Below, piece by piece: positions 24,976-32,918 of a stretch of 46,517 nt of DNA (position 1 is the stretch's first letter; each line of letters starts with the position of its first letter). The position numbers were made by a program, and so were the translations under genes. Under the pieces are notes generated by a model. That model saw only the letters and a list, made by a program, of their open reading frames with translations, made no database searches and was not told the origin of the DNA. Location of the stretch: the NCBI GenBank assembly GCA_028868825.1, contig JAGWTU010000041.1:1-46517 (forward strand), given 5' to 3'. This DNA is from Burkholderiales bacterium (GTDB lineage Bacteria > Pseudomonadota > Gammaproteobacteria > Burkholderiales > Burkholderiaceae_C).

Positions 24976-26100
24976 TTATGCGCGCGTCGCGGCGCGCGCC
25001 CCGCTGCGCAGCCATAGCAGCGTCAGCAGGAGAACCAGGGCCGCCGCGCCCGCCGTGTGGATCAGCGCCGCGGGCAGCGGCCAGTCGAGGACGACGTTGG
25101 ACAGGCCGGTGATCAGCTGTGCCGCCAGCAGCAGCGCCAGCAGGCGGCCCCAGCGCCGCGTGGCGGCATCGCCGCGACGCAGCAGCGCCCAGGCCAGCCC
25201 GGCCAGCGCCATGGCGGCGACGACGGCGAAGCCGCGGTGGGCGAGGTGGATCGCGACCAGCGCGTCGAGGGACAGCGGACCGCCCGCGGCGTCGACGCCG
25301 AGCCCGCGCAGCAGCGTGAAGCCGGCGCTGAAATCGGCGGGTGGCCAGACGCTGCCGTTGCACAGCGGGAAGCCGCTGCAGGCCAGCACCGCGTAATTCG
25401 TGCTGACCCAGCCGCCGAGCGCGATCTGCACCCACAACAGTGCCAGCGCCATCGCGACGCCCGCGCGCAGCGCCGCGGGCAGCGCCAGCGGCCGAGGGCG
25501 ATAGGCCTCGCGCTGGCGCGCCAGCAGCACCAGCAGCACGAGGCCGCCGAGCAGGTGCAGCGTGACGATGGCCGGGTAGAGCTTGAGGGTGACCGTGTAC
25601 TTGCCGAACAGCCCCTGGACGACGACCCAGACCAGCGTCGCCGTCGGCCACCAGGGCGAGATCGGTGTGTGCCGGCGCTCGAGCCAGGTCGCCACGACGG
25701 TGACGACGATCAGCAGACCCACCGTCGCCGCGAGATAGCGGTGGATCATCTCGATCCAGGCCTTGGACCAGGTCACCGGCCCGCTCGGCAACGCCGTCTG
25801 CGCCTCGTGGATGTCGGCACGGGCGCCGATCGGGCTCGCCTGGGCGTAGCAGCCGGGCCAGTCGGGGCAGCCCAGCCCCGAGTCGCTCAGGCGCGTGAAG
25901 GCGCCGAAGACGACGAGGTCGAAGGTCAGGAACAGCGTCAGCGCAGTCAACGCGGCCAGCCGCACGCGCCGGTCGGCGCCGCGCCGGCGCAACCAGATCC
26001 ACGCCAGCGGGACGAGCGCGATCAGCAGCACCGTCGCCGCCATGCGCAAGGCCGCCGAAGGATCGATCGCGAGCGCGTTCACTCCGTCAGCGTCCGGCAC
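24976..26100 (-). CDS. ctaA: Heme A synthase (CtaA/COX15)
   Basis: The 374-residue protein has about eight membrane helices in two related halves. The first half carries FGAFTRLSDSGLGCPDWPGC, with the cysteine pair of the extracytoplasmic loop, and a conserved histidine in MIHRYLAATVG. The second half has NYAVLACSGFPLCNGSVWPP and AIHLAHRGFAV, supplying the other heme ligands. It oxidises the C8 methyl of heme O to give heme A for the oxidase. Its start overlaps the Sco-like gene by 14 bases. Confidence 0.95.
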   Translation of the reverse strand: MPDADGVNALAIDPSAALRMAATVLLIALVPLAWIWLRRRGADRRVRLAALTALTLFLTFDLVVFGAFTRLSDSGLGCPDWPGCYAQASPIGARADIHEAQTALPSGPVTWSKAWIEMIHRYLAATVGLLIVVTVVATWLERRHTPISPWWPTATLVWVVVQGLFGKYTVTLKLYPAIVTLHLLGGLVLLVLLARQREAYRPRPLALPAALRAGVAMALALLWVQIALGGWVSTNYAVLACSGFPLCNGSVWPPADFSAGFTLLRGLGVDAAGGPLSLDALVAIHLAHRGFAVVAAMALAGLAWALLRRGDAATRRWGRLLALLLAAQLITGLSNVVLDWPLPAALIHTAGAAALVLLLTLLWLRSGARAATRA

Positions 26101-26743
26101 GATCCCAGCCCGCCGACGCCTGGAGCAGGCGTTCGAGGTCGCGCTTGACCTTCATCGGATCGGGATGCGCGGGCTCGCGCATCATCCACTGGCCCATCGG
26201 GTCGACGATATAGAGATGGTCCTCGAGCACGGCACCGGGCGCCGGTTCGAGCCAGCGCGCGAGCGCGGTGCGGTCGACGCGCAGTGCCTGCAGCGCCGGC
26301 GGCTTGGCGATGGCCGCGCGCAGCGCGGACGGCGGCGCGGCATCGTCGGTGACGAACCAGACCTTCTCGACGCGGTCGCTATCCTTGCCCATCATCTCGC
26401 GCAGCTGGCGCTGCATGAACAGCCGCCGGTCGCAGTCGTCGACGCAGTTCGCCGGCCCCACCGCGATCAGCAGCCACTGGCCGCGCAGCGACGCCACCGG
26501 CACCGGCGCACCGTCGAGCGTGCGCAGCGCGAGCTCGGGCAGGGAGCGCGTGGGCTGGATCAGCGTGCCGTAGTTCGTGCGCCCGGCGGGGCGGATGACG
26601 AAATAGGTGACATACGAGGCGATGACCGGCGCGGCGCAGATCGCGAACATCAGCAGCATCTTCAGGCGTCCGCTGCGCATGCGCTCGCGCGCGACGACCT
26701 CGGGATCGTCGAGGTTCGGCGCCGTCATGCCATGCACGGTCAT
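26087..26743 (-). CDS. Membrane-anchored Sco-like thioredoxin-fold protein of the oxidase operon
   Basis: Start ATG 26743 gives 218 residues, with an alternative at 26728. One membrane helix lies at about residues 28-50, followed by a periplasmic thioredoxin-like domain: LRGQWLLIAVGPANCVDDCD with C100 and C104. The C-x3-C spacing is that of Sco proteins, but the usual CPxxC proline is absent. A family histidine is not obvious. Homologues in this position are usually annotated as cytochrome c oxidase assembly-related proteins. A role in copper or disulfide handling for the oxidase is likely but unproven. It lies 10 bases after the SURF1 stop. Confidence 0.75.
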   Translation of the reverse strand: MTVHGMTAPNLDDPEVVARERMRSGRLKMLLMFAICAAPVIASYVTYFVIRPAGRTNYGTLIQPTRSLPELALRTLDGAPVPVASLRGQWLLIAVGPANCVDDCDRRLFMQRQLREMMGKDSDRVEKVWFVTDDAAPPSALRAAIAKPPALQALRVDRTALARWLEPAPGAVLEDHLYIVDPMGQWMMREPAHPDPMKVKRDLERLLQASAGWDRAGR

Positions 26744-26753
26744 GGCGACCGCC

Positions 26754-27476
26754 TCAGCGTCGCGAGCGGAGCCGCGGTCGGATGATTTGGAACCAGGCAT
26801 AGAGTCCGATCGCGAGCGCGCTCATCGAGAACCATTGAAAGGCGTAGCCGTAATGCATCTGCAGATTCGAGGCCGGCGCCGGCCAATGCCGCAGCAGACC
26901 GTCGGCGGCGTCGCCCTCCTCCTGCACGACGACCTCGGGCCGCAGCGTCAGCCCCGTCTCGCGGGCAAAGGCCGCGGGGTGGAGATTCTGCCGGATCACC
27001 CCGCTGGCCGCCGCCGAGAACTCGAACATCCGCGACAGCGTGAGCGCAAGATGGCCGCGCACCTGCACCGCCCCGCTGGGCAGCGGCGGCACGACGATGC
27101 GCGTGCGGTCGACGGGGTCGCGCGGCAGCCAGCCACGCTGCACCAGCAAGGCGGTGCCGTCGGCCAGACGCAGCGGCGTCACGGCGTAGAAGCCCGAACG
27201 GTCGTCCATCTGCCGGTTGTCGAGGTAGACCGTGTCGCGCGCGAGCCACTCGCCTTCGACGACGATGCGGCGGTATTCCTGCGCTTGGGCGCCCGCGGCG
27301 TCGCGGGCGAGATCGGCGCTGGCCAGCGCGGGTTCGCTGCGGCGCGTGGCGAGCGCGTGCTCGAGCGCCTGCTTCTGCGCCGCCCGATCGAGCTGCCAGA
27401 CGCCGAGCCGCGCCGTCACCCCGGCGACGAGTCCGGTGGCGACGAGGATCACGATGGCGCGACGGTTCAGAGCCAT
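26754..27476 (-). CDS. SURF1 family cytochrome oxidase assembly protein
   Basis: The 240-residue protein has an N-terminal helix (RRAIVILVATGLVAGVTARLG), a periplasmic domain and a C-terminal helix (WFSMSALAIGLYAWFQIIRP). SURF1 signatures GVWQLDRAAQKQALEHAL near the N-terminus and LLVQRGWLPRDPVDRTRIV in the centre are clear. The C-terminal YGYAFQWFSMS is typical. SURF1 helps insert heme A into subunit I. It heads the right-hand half of the assembly genes, with the small DUF2909 gene divergent from it. Confidence 0.92.
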   Translation of the reverse strand: MALNRRAIVILVATGLVAGVTARLGVWQLDRAAQKQALEHALATRRSEPALASADLARDAAGAQAQEYRRIVVEGEWLARDTVYLDNRQMDDRSGFYAVTPLRLADGTALLVQRGWLPRDPVDRTRIVVPPLPSGAVQVRGHLALTLSRMFEFSAAASGVIRQNLHPAAFARETGLTLRPEVVVQEEGDAADGLLRHWPAPASNLQMHYGYAFQWFSMSALAIGLYAWFQIIRPRLRSRR

Positions 27477-27506
27477 CGGCGGGTCGCAGGCGGATAATTC
27501 CGCTTC

Positions 27507-27725
27507 ATGAAGTCGCTGATGGTCGTGTTGTTCATGGGTGTGCTGGCGGCTCTGGCCAGCGCGGGCGTCTTCATGCTGCGCAAGGGCGACGACGGCGACC
27601 GCGGCAAGCGCATGGCGCGCGCGCTCGCGATCCGGGTCGGACTCTCGATCGCGCTCTTCCTGCTCATCCTGCTCAGCTGGCGCATGGGCTGGATACGACC
27701 GAACAACGTCCCGCTCGGTTCCTGA
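27507..27725 (+). CDS. Twin-transmembrane protein of the DUF2909 type
   Basis: The 72-residue protein has two membrane helices (about residues 4-24 and 42-62) around a charged loop (RKGDDGDRGKRMARALAIRV) and ends MGWIRPNNVPLGS. The pattern matches the small DUF2909 or twin transmembrane family found in oxidase loci of Burkholderiales. It is on the opposite strand to the surrounding cta genes, divergent from SURF1 and convergent with ctaE. A GATAAT sequence at 27493-27498 lies 8 bases before the ATG, so the transcript may be nearly leaderless. Function unknown. Confidence 0.8.
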   Translation: MKSLMVVLFMGVLAALASAGVFMLRKGDDGDRGKRMARALAIRVGLSIALFLLILLSWRMGWIRPNNVPLGS

Positions 27726-27730
27726 CCCGC

Positions 27731-27750
27731 GCGCCGTCCGACGACGGCGC
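27731..27750 (+). terminator. Stem-loop after the DUF2909 gene
   Basis: GCGCCGTC-CGAC-GACGGCGC is a perfect 8-base-pair stem with a 4-base loop, starting 5 bases past the stop codon. Only a weak CCCTTC follows and no T-run. It probably ends the DUF2909 transcript and may act from both sides between this gene and ctaE. Confidence 0.55.
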
Positions 27751-27777
27751 CCTTCAGACTGTTCCTCGTCGCGGCTC

Positions 27778-27799
27778 GGCCCCCCTGGGGGGGGGGGCC
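27778..27799. repeat. Homopolymer hairpin with an 11-G run after ctaE
   Basis: GG, six C, one T, eleven G and CC directly follow the ctaE stop codon (minus strand). The two ends can pair over 8 bases, so on the ctaE transcript this would be a very GC-rich stem-loop and a probable terminator. The 11-G run is also a site where slipped-strand length changes or sequencing errors are likely. Confidence 0.6.
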
Positions 27800-28681
27800 T
27801 TATAACCAATAGACGAGGAAATACAGGCCGAGCCAGACGACGTCGACGAAGTGCCAGTACCAGGCCGCGCCCTCGAAGCCGAAATGGTGCTCGGGCGTGA
27901 AATGGCCCTTCATCAGCCGCAGCGTGATGAAGGTCAGCATCAGCATGCCGACGAAGACGTGGAAGCCGTGGAAGCCCGTCAGCATGAAGAAGGTCGAGCC
28001 GAAGATGCCCGAGCTGAGCTTGAGATTCAGTTCGGTGTAGGCGTGGTGGTATTCGTAGGCCTGGACGCAGATGAAGGTCAGGCCGAGCAGCACGGTGATC
28101 CACATCCAGGCGATCGTCTTCATGCGCCGGTTCGCGATCAGCGCATGGTGGGCGATCGTCAGTGTCACGCCCGAGGTCAGCAGCAGCGCGGTGTTCAGCG
28201 TCGGCAGCGGCCAGGGGCCGACCGGCGTGAACGCCGGGACGATGTTCGCCGGCGATGCGGTGCCGCCGCCGGCGCTCGGCCAGATGGCCTTGAAGTCGGG
28301 CCACAGCAGCTGGTTGTCGAGGTTGCCGAGCGCGGGCACGGCATGCGCGCGGGCCCAGTAGAGCGCGCCGAAGAAGGCGCCGAAGAACATCACCTCCGAG
28401 AAGATGAACCAGCTCATGCTCCAGCGGAACGAGACGTCGATGCGCTTCGAATAGAGGCCACCCTCGCTCTCGTGGATCGTGTCCTTGAACCACGCGTACA
28501 ACGTCGCGAGCCAGATCACCAGACCCAGCAGCAGCGCGTACGACCCCCAGTCATGGCCGTTGATCCACTGGCTGGCGCCGAAGAAGACGAAGAACAGACC
28601 CGCCGCCACCATCGCCGGGTGGCGTGACGGTGCGGGCACGAAGTAGTACGGCGTGCTGCCTGCCGGAGTGGAAGCTGACAT
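27800..28681 (-). CDS. ctaE: Cytochrome c oxidase subunit III
   Basis: Start ATG 28681, with AGGA about 12 bases upstream, gives 293 residues and seven predicted helices. Subunit III motifs are present: SMSWFIFSEVMFFGAFFGAL with the conserved acidic residue, FICVQAYEYHHAYTELNLKL and FFMLTGFHGFHVFVGMLMLT. The end AAWYWHFVDVVWLGLYFLVY is canonical. It is part of the aa3-type oxidase in the inner membrane. It lies 56 bases after the DUF2970 gene. Confidence 0.96.
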   Translation of the reverse strand: MSASTPAGSTPYYFVPAPSRHPAMVAAGLFFVFFGASQWINGHDWGSYALLLGLVIWLATLYAWFKDTIHESEGGLYSKRIDVSFRWSMSWFIFSEVMFFGAFFGALYWARAHAVPALGNLDNQLLWPDFKAIWPSAGGGTASPANIVPAFTPVGPWPLPTLNTALLLTSGVTLTIAHHALIANRRMKTIAWMWITVLLGLTFICVQAYEYHHAYTELNLKLSSGIFGSTFFMLTGFHGFHVFVGMLMLTFITLRLMKGHFTPEHHFGFEGAAWYWHFVDVVWLGLYFLVYWL

Positions 28682-28737
28682 GTGCTGAAGTCTCCTGAAC
28701 CGCTGAACCTGAAGAAAATCGGGGTGGATGGCGTCGT

Positions 28738-28965
28738 TCAGCGTGCGGCGACGCCGCTGCTGACGACCCAGTGGACGAGCGCGACGAGCGCGCCGATGAA
28801 GATCGCCGCACCGATCAACCCGGCGATCACCACCGTCACCGGGTTGAGCTTGGACATGTCCTCGGCGTAGCCCGAGCGCTTGCGAATGCCGAAGAACGAC
28901 CAGGCCACGGCGCGCAGCGAATGCAGCAGCGAGCCCTTGCGTTCGACGGTGTCGTGGCTGCTCAT
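28738..28965 (-). CDS. DUF2970 single-helix membrane protein
   Basis: The 75-residue protein starts MSSHDTVERKGSLLHSLRAV and has one clear membrane helix (NPVTVVIAGLIGAAIFIGAL and a few more residues). SLLHSLRAVAWSFFGIRKRSG is the family signature. It is uncharacterised. Its fixed position between ctaG and ctaE in related bacteria suggests a part in oxidase assembly or a role as a small accessory subunit. The start lies 5 bases after the ctaG stop. Confidence 0.8.
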   Translation of the reverse strand: MSSHDTVERKGSLLHSLRAVAWSFFGIRKRSGYAEDMSKLNPVTVVIAGLIGAAIFIGALVALVHWVVSSGVAAR

Positions 28966-28970
28966 CTCGA

Positions 28971-29561
28971 TCAGGTGTCGGGCGCCGCCGGCACGCGGCC
29001 GCCGACCTCGAAGAAGGTGTACGACAGCGTGATCGTGTGGATGTCGCGCGGCAGCGCCGGATCGACGACGAAGACCACCGGCCAGCGCTTGGCCTCGCCG
29101 GCGGCCAGCGTGTGCTGCGTGAAGCAGAAGCATTCGACCTTCTTGAAATGCGCCGCGGCCTGCAGCGGCGCATAGCTCGGGATCGCCTGCACGACGGCGG
29201 CGCGCGGCAGCGTATTGCGGAAACGGTACATCACGGTCGTGAGTTGTCCCGGATGGACCTGGACCGAATTCTGCTCGGGACTGAATTCCCAGGGGCCGCG
29301 CGCATTGGCGTCGAATTCGACCGTGATCGTGCGCGTCAGGTCGACCTGCGAGTTCGTCGTCTTCTGCCCGCCGGCGCCACCCCAGATGCCATCGTTGTTG
29401 CGGTCCTCGGCCACGCTCAGGACATTGATGCCCAGCGCCGTGCAGATCGTGCGGTACATCGGCACCAGCAGGTAGCCGAAACCGAACATCAGCGCGACGA
29501 CCACCGCCAGCCGCGTGAGCATGCGGCGGTTGTCGACGGAAGAGCGGGGGGCGCGGCTCAT
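28971..29561 (-). CDS. ctaG: Cytochrome c oxidase assembly protein CtaG/Cox11
   Basis: The chosen ATG 29561 (MSRAPRSSVDNRRMLTRLAV) gives 196 residues; an upstream ATG at 29609 would overlap the small gene before it. One membrane helix (about residues 15-35) precedes a periplasmic immunoglobulin-like domain with the copper motif KKVECFCFTQHTLAAGE. Cox11 proteins deliver copper to the CuB site of subunit I. The end of the fold (LPRDIHTITLSYTFFEV) is typical. Confidence 0.93.
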   Translation of the reverse strand: MSRAPRSSVDNRRMLTRLAVVVALMFGFGYLLVPMYRTICTALGINVLSVAEDRNNDGIWGGAGGQKTTNSQVDLTRTITVEFDANARGPWEFSPEQNSVQVHPGQLTTVMYRFRNTLPRAAVVQAIPSYAPLQAAAHFKKVECFCFTQHTLAAGEAKRWPVVFVVDPALPRDIHTITLSYTFFEVGGRVPAAPDT

Positions 29562-29577
29562 GGGCGGATGGCTGGCT

Positions 29578-29700
29578 TCAGAACCCGTAGAGGCCGACCT
29601 TGACGACATAGCCGACCGCGAAGGCGAGCGCGATCGCCGCCATGATCAGCCCCAGGCGCCGGTTGGACCGGCGCTGCTCGTCGTCGATCATCGTCGTCAT
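29578..29700 (-). CDS. Cytochrome oxidase small assembly protein (40 residues)
   Basis: A short open frame of 40 codons reads MTTMIDDEQRRSNRRLGLIM and continues with one membrane helix to VKVGLYGF. It starts 7 bases after the ctaD stop and ends 16 bases before the ctaG start. Position, charged N-terminus (DDEQRRSNRRLG) and single helix agree with the small assembly protein annotated between ctaD and ctaG in Burkholderiales. Its mechanism is not known to me. Confidence 0.78.
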   Translation of the reverse strand: MTTMIDDEQRRSNRRLGLIMAAIALAFAVGYVVKVGLYGF

Positions 29701-29707
29701 CGCCGTT

Positions 29708-31330
29708 TCAGCCGATCACGCGCGTGGCCGTCGCGTCGAGCTTGGGCGGCGTCTCGAAGGTATGGAACGGTGCCGGCGAAGGCAGTTCCCATTCCAGTCC
29801 TTCGGCACCTTCCCAGGGCTTGGCCGGGGCCTTCTCGCCCTTGCCGCGCATCATCGGGATCACGATCGCGAACAGGAAGTAGACCTGCGAGAGACCGAAG
29901 CCGAAGGCGCCGATGGTGGCGATGGCGTTGAAGTCGGCGAACTGCATCGGGTAGTCCGCATAGCGACGCGGCATGCCGGCCAGGCCCAGGAAGTGCATCG
30001 GGAAGAACGCGACGTTGAACCAGATGATCGAGTTCCAGAAGTGGAAGCGACCGCGCGACTCGGAGTACATCACGCCGGTCCACTTCGGGCCCCAGTAGTA
30101 GACGCCGGCGAACAGCGCGAACAGCGAGCCCGCGACGAGCACGTAATGGAAGTGGGCGACGACGTAGTAGGTGTCGTGGATCTGGATGTCGATCGGCGCC
30201 ATCGCCAGGATCAGGCCCGTGAAGCCGCCGATCGTGAACACGAAGATGAAGCCGATGGCGAACAGCATCGGCGTCTCGAAGGTCATCGAGCCGCGCCACA
30301 TCGTCGCGATCCAGTTGAAGATCTTCACGCCCGTGGGCACCGCGATCAGCATCGTCGCGTACATGAAGAACAGCTGGCCCGTCACCGGCATGCCCGACGT
30401 GAACATGTGGTGCGCCCAGACGAGGAACGAGAGGATCGCGATCGACGCCGTCGCATAGACCATCGACTCGTAGCCGAACAGGCGCTTGCGCGCGAACGCC
30501 GGGATGATGGCGCTGATCACGCCGAAGGCCGGCAGGATCATGATGTAGACCTCGGGGTGGCCGAAGAACCAGAACACATGCTGGTACATCACCGGGTCGC
30601 CGCCGCCGGCCGGGTTGAAGAAGCTGGTGCCGAAATGGCGGTCGGTCAGCGTCATCGTGATCGCGCCGGCGAACACCGGCATCACGGCGATCAGCAAGAA
30701 GGCGGTGATCAGCCAGGTCCAGGCGAACAGCGGCATCTGCATCAGCTTCATGCCAGGCGCGCGCATGTTCAGCACGGTGACGATGATGTTGATCGCGCCC
30801 ATGATCGAGCTCGCGCCCAGGATGTGGACGGCGAAGATCGTCGAGTCCATGCTGGGACCCATCTGCAGCGTCAGCGGCGCGTACAGCGTCCAGCCCGTCG
30901 ACGGCGCGCCGCCGGGCAGGAAGAAGCCGCTCGTGAGCAGCAGCGCGGCCGGGATCAGCAGCCAGAAGCTGAGGTTGTTCATGCGCGCGAAGGCCATGTC
31001 CGAGGCGCCGATCTGCATCGGCAGCAGCCAGTTCGCGAAACCGACGAAGGCCGGCATGATGGCGCCGAACACCATGATCAGACCGTGCATCGTCGTGAGC
31101 TGGTTGAACATGTCCGGATGCACGAACTGCAGTCCGGGCTGGAACAACTCGGCGCGGATGATCAGTGCCATCACGCCGCCGACGAAGAACATCGCGAACG
31201 AGAACACCAGGTACATCGTGCCGATGTCCTTGTGGTTGGTCGCGAACAGCCAGCGCCGCCAGCCATGGGGGTGGCCGTGGTCGTCGTGGGCGTGGGGGGT
31301 GTGGGCGGGATGGTCGAGGACGGCGCTCAT
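29708..31330 (-). CDS. ctaD: Cytochrome c oxidase subunit I (aa3-type)
   Basis: The 540-residue protein has twelve helices. The CuB/heme region HPEVYIMILPAFGVISAII holds the cross-linked His-Tyr pair and the D-channel glutamate. The later DTYYVVAHFHYVL supplies the heme a and a3 histidines. A good ribosome site (CAGGAG) precedes the ATG by about 8 bases. It catalyses oxygen reduction and proton pumping in the inner membrane. All key motifs look standard, unlike the partner subunit II. The next gene is the 40-residue small protein. Confidence 0.97.
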   Translation of the reverse strand: MSAVLDHPAHTPHAHDDHGHPHGWRRWLFATNHKDIGTMYLVFSFAMFFVGGVMALIIRAELFQPGLQFVHPDMFNQLTTMHGLIMVFGAIMPAFVGFANWLLPMQIGASDMAFARMNNLSFWLLIPAALLLTSGFFLPGGAPSTGWTLYAPLTLQMGPSMDSTIFAVHILGASSIMGAINIIVTVLNMRAPGMKLMQMPLFAWTWLITAFLLIAVMPVFAGAITMTLTDRHFGTSFFNPAGGGDPVMYQHVFWFFGHPEVYIMILPAFGVISAIIPAFARKRLFGYESMVYATASIAILSFLVWAHHMFTSGMPVTGQLFFMYATMLIAVPTGVKIFNWIATMWRGSMTFETPMLFAIGFIFVFTIGGFTGLILAMAPIDIQIHDTYYVVAHFHYVLVAGSLFALFAGVYYWGPKWTGVMYSESRGRFHFWNSIIWFNVAFFPMHFLGLAGMPRRYADYPMQFADFNAIATIGAFGFGLSQVYFLFAIVIPMMRGKGEKAPAKPWEGAEGLEWELPSPAPFHTFETPPKLDATATRVIG

Positions 31331-31363
31331 GAATGAACTCCTGGCTGTATAGGTGGGCGGCGA

Positions 31364-32917
31364 TCAGCCGGCGGAGACGATGTCGACGCGGCGCGCGGCA
31401 TCCTTGTCGGCCGCCCCCGCGTTGATCTGTCCCGGCTTGCGCATTTCGATGCGATCGGCGGCGACGCCACCGGCGGTGAGCGCGCCGCGCACGGCCTTCG
31501 CACGCTCCTTGGCGAGTTCGGCGTTCTTCGCCGGGTCGCCGGTGTTGTCGACGAAGCCCGAGAGCGCGACCTTCGCGTCGCCATGCGACTTCAGGAAGTC
31601 GAGCACCGATTTCATCGTCTCCTGCGCCGTGGCGTCGAGCGTCGCGACGCCGCTGGCGAAGAGGATGCTGGCCGGCAGGCCGGCGGCGGCGGCCGGTGCC
31701 GCAGGCGCCGCATCGGCCATCGGCGCCAGCGCCTTGCCGGCGCGCACCGCGGCGACCTCGGACGGCTGCACGATCTGGCCGGTGTGGTTCGACCAGTTGT
31801 TCTTCGTGTACGTGATGACGGCGGCGAGATCGGTGTCCGACAGCGCCTTCCACGACGGCATCGCCCCGTTGAGGCGGCCGTTGAGCACGGTCACGATCTG
31901 CTGCGACTTGTCGACGCTGAGCACGGTCGGCGAACCGTCGAGCGCCTTGATCGGGCCGCCGCCCTTGCCGTCGGGCTTGTGGCAGACGGCGCAATTGGCG
32001 TTGTAGACCTTCTCGCCGCGGGCGATCAGGTCGGCCTGCGTCCAGACCTTGTTCGGGTCGTCGAGCAGCGCCGCCATCTCCTTGTTCTTGACGTCGACCC
32101 ATTTCGCGTAGTCGTCCTGGCTGACGACGCGCACGTGGATCGGCATGTACGAATGCTCCTTGCCGCAGAGCTTGTCGCATTGGCCATAGTAGTCGCCGAG
32201 CTTCTCGGCGCGGAACCAGGTGTCGCGGACGAAGCCGGGGATGGCGTCCTGCTGCACGCCGAAGGCCGGCACCGACCAGGCGTGGATGACGTCGTCGGCG
32301 GTCGTGATGATGCGCACCTTGCGGTCCACCGGCACGACGAGCGCGTTGTCGACCTTGAGCAGGTAGTCGTCGCCGCTGGGCTTGCCGGCCTCGGAGGCCT
32401 CGCGCTGCGCGACGTCCAGCGTCGACAGGAAATGGATGCCCTCGCCCGGCCCCTTCAGGTAGTCGTAGCCCCATTTCCACTGGTAGCCGGTGACCTTGAT
32501 CGTGAGGTCGGCGCCGCTCGTGTCCTTGGACGCGACGACGGTGCGCGTGGCCATCGCGCCCATGAAGACGACGATGAGGAAAGGCACCAGGGTCCAGGCG
32601 ATCTCGACCGCCGTGCTCTCGTGGAAATGCGCCGGCTTGTGGCCGAGCGATTTGCGGTGCTTGAGGATCGAATAGAACATCACGCCGAAGACGGCGACGA
32701 AGATCACCAGGCAGATCAGCAGCATCATGTTGTGCAGCCACTGCTGTTGGTCGGCGATGCTCGTGACCGCCGGCTGCAGGTCGATCTCGTTGACCGCCGG
32801 CCCGCCCGGCAGGTCGTTCACCGCCAGCGCCAGACCGGAGGCGAGCAGCGCGCCGGCACCGAGTAGCAGGTGGGCGACGCGGTGTGCGGGATGGAGCTTC
32901 GTCTTCATCGTGTTCAT
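31364..32917 (-). CDS. ctaC: Cytochrome c oxidase subunit II fused to cytochrome c and an OmpA-like domain
   Basis: The 517-residue protein has a signal-like N-terminus (residues 14-32), two membrane helices (about 62-84 and 104-124) and a CuA cupredoxin domain (137-265) with ligands H212, C247, C251, H255 and M258. A cytochrome c domain follows (300-375) with CAVCH at 309-313 and likely axial M353. A Pro/Ala linker at 395-413 leads to an OmpA C-terminal-type domain (416-515) that retains D457 in VDNTG and R509/R510 in RRVDI. Residue 249, normally a glutamate that binds the Mg/Mn ion, is lysine (CDKLCG). The protein is nearly twice the length of plain subunit II. Confidence 0.94.
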   Translation of the reverse strand: MNTMKTKLHPAHRVAHLLLGAGALLASGLALAVNDLPGGPAVNEIDLQPAVTSIADQQQWLHNMMLLICLVIFVAVFGVMFYSILKHRKSLGHKPAHFHESTAVEIAWTLVPFLIVVFMGAMATRTVVASKDTSGADLTIKVTGYQWKWGYDYLKGPGEGIHFLSTLDVAQREASEAGKPSGDDYLLKVDNALVVPVDRKVRIITTADDVIHAWSVPAFGVQQDAIPGFVRDTWFRAEKLGDYYGQCDKLCGKEHSYMPIHVRVVSQDDYAKWVDVKNKEMAALLDDPNKVWTQADLIARGEKVYNANCAVCHKPDGKGGGPIKALDGSPTVLSVDKSQQIVTVLNGRLNGAMPSWKALSDTDLAAVITYTKNNWSNHTGQIVQPSEVAAVRAGKALAPMADAAPAAPAAAAGLPASILFASGVATLDATAQETMKSVLDFLKSHGDAKVALSGFVDNTGDPAKNAELAKERAKAVRGALTAGGVAADRIEMRKPGQINAGAADKDAARRVDIVSAG

Positions 32918-32918
32918 A

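Noticed and set aside
29642..32866. Plus-strand open frames opposite ctaD and ctaC.
   Set aside because: They are His/Arg/Asp-rich shadows of the conserved oxidase subunit genes and have no ribosome sites or recognisable domains.
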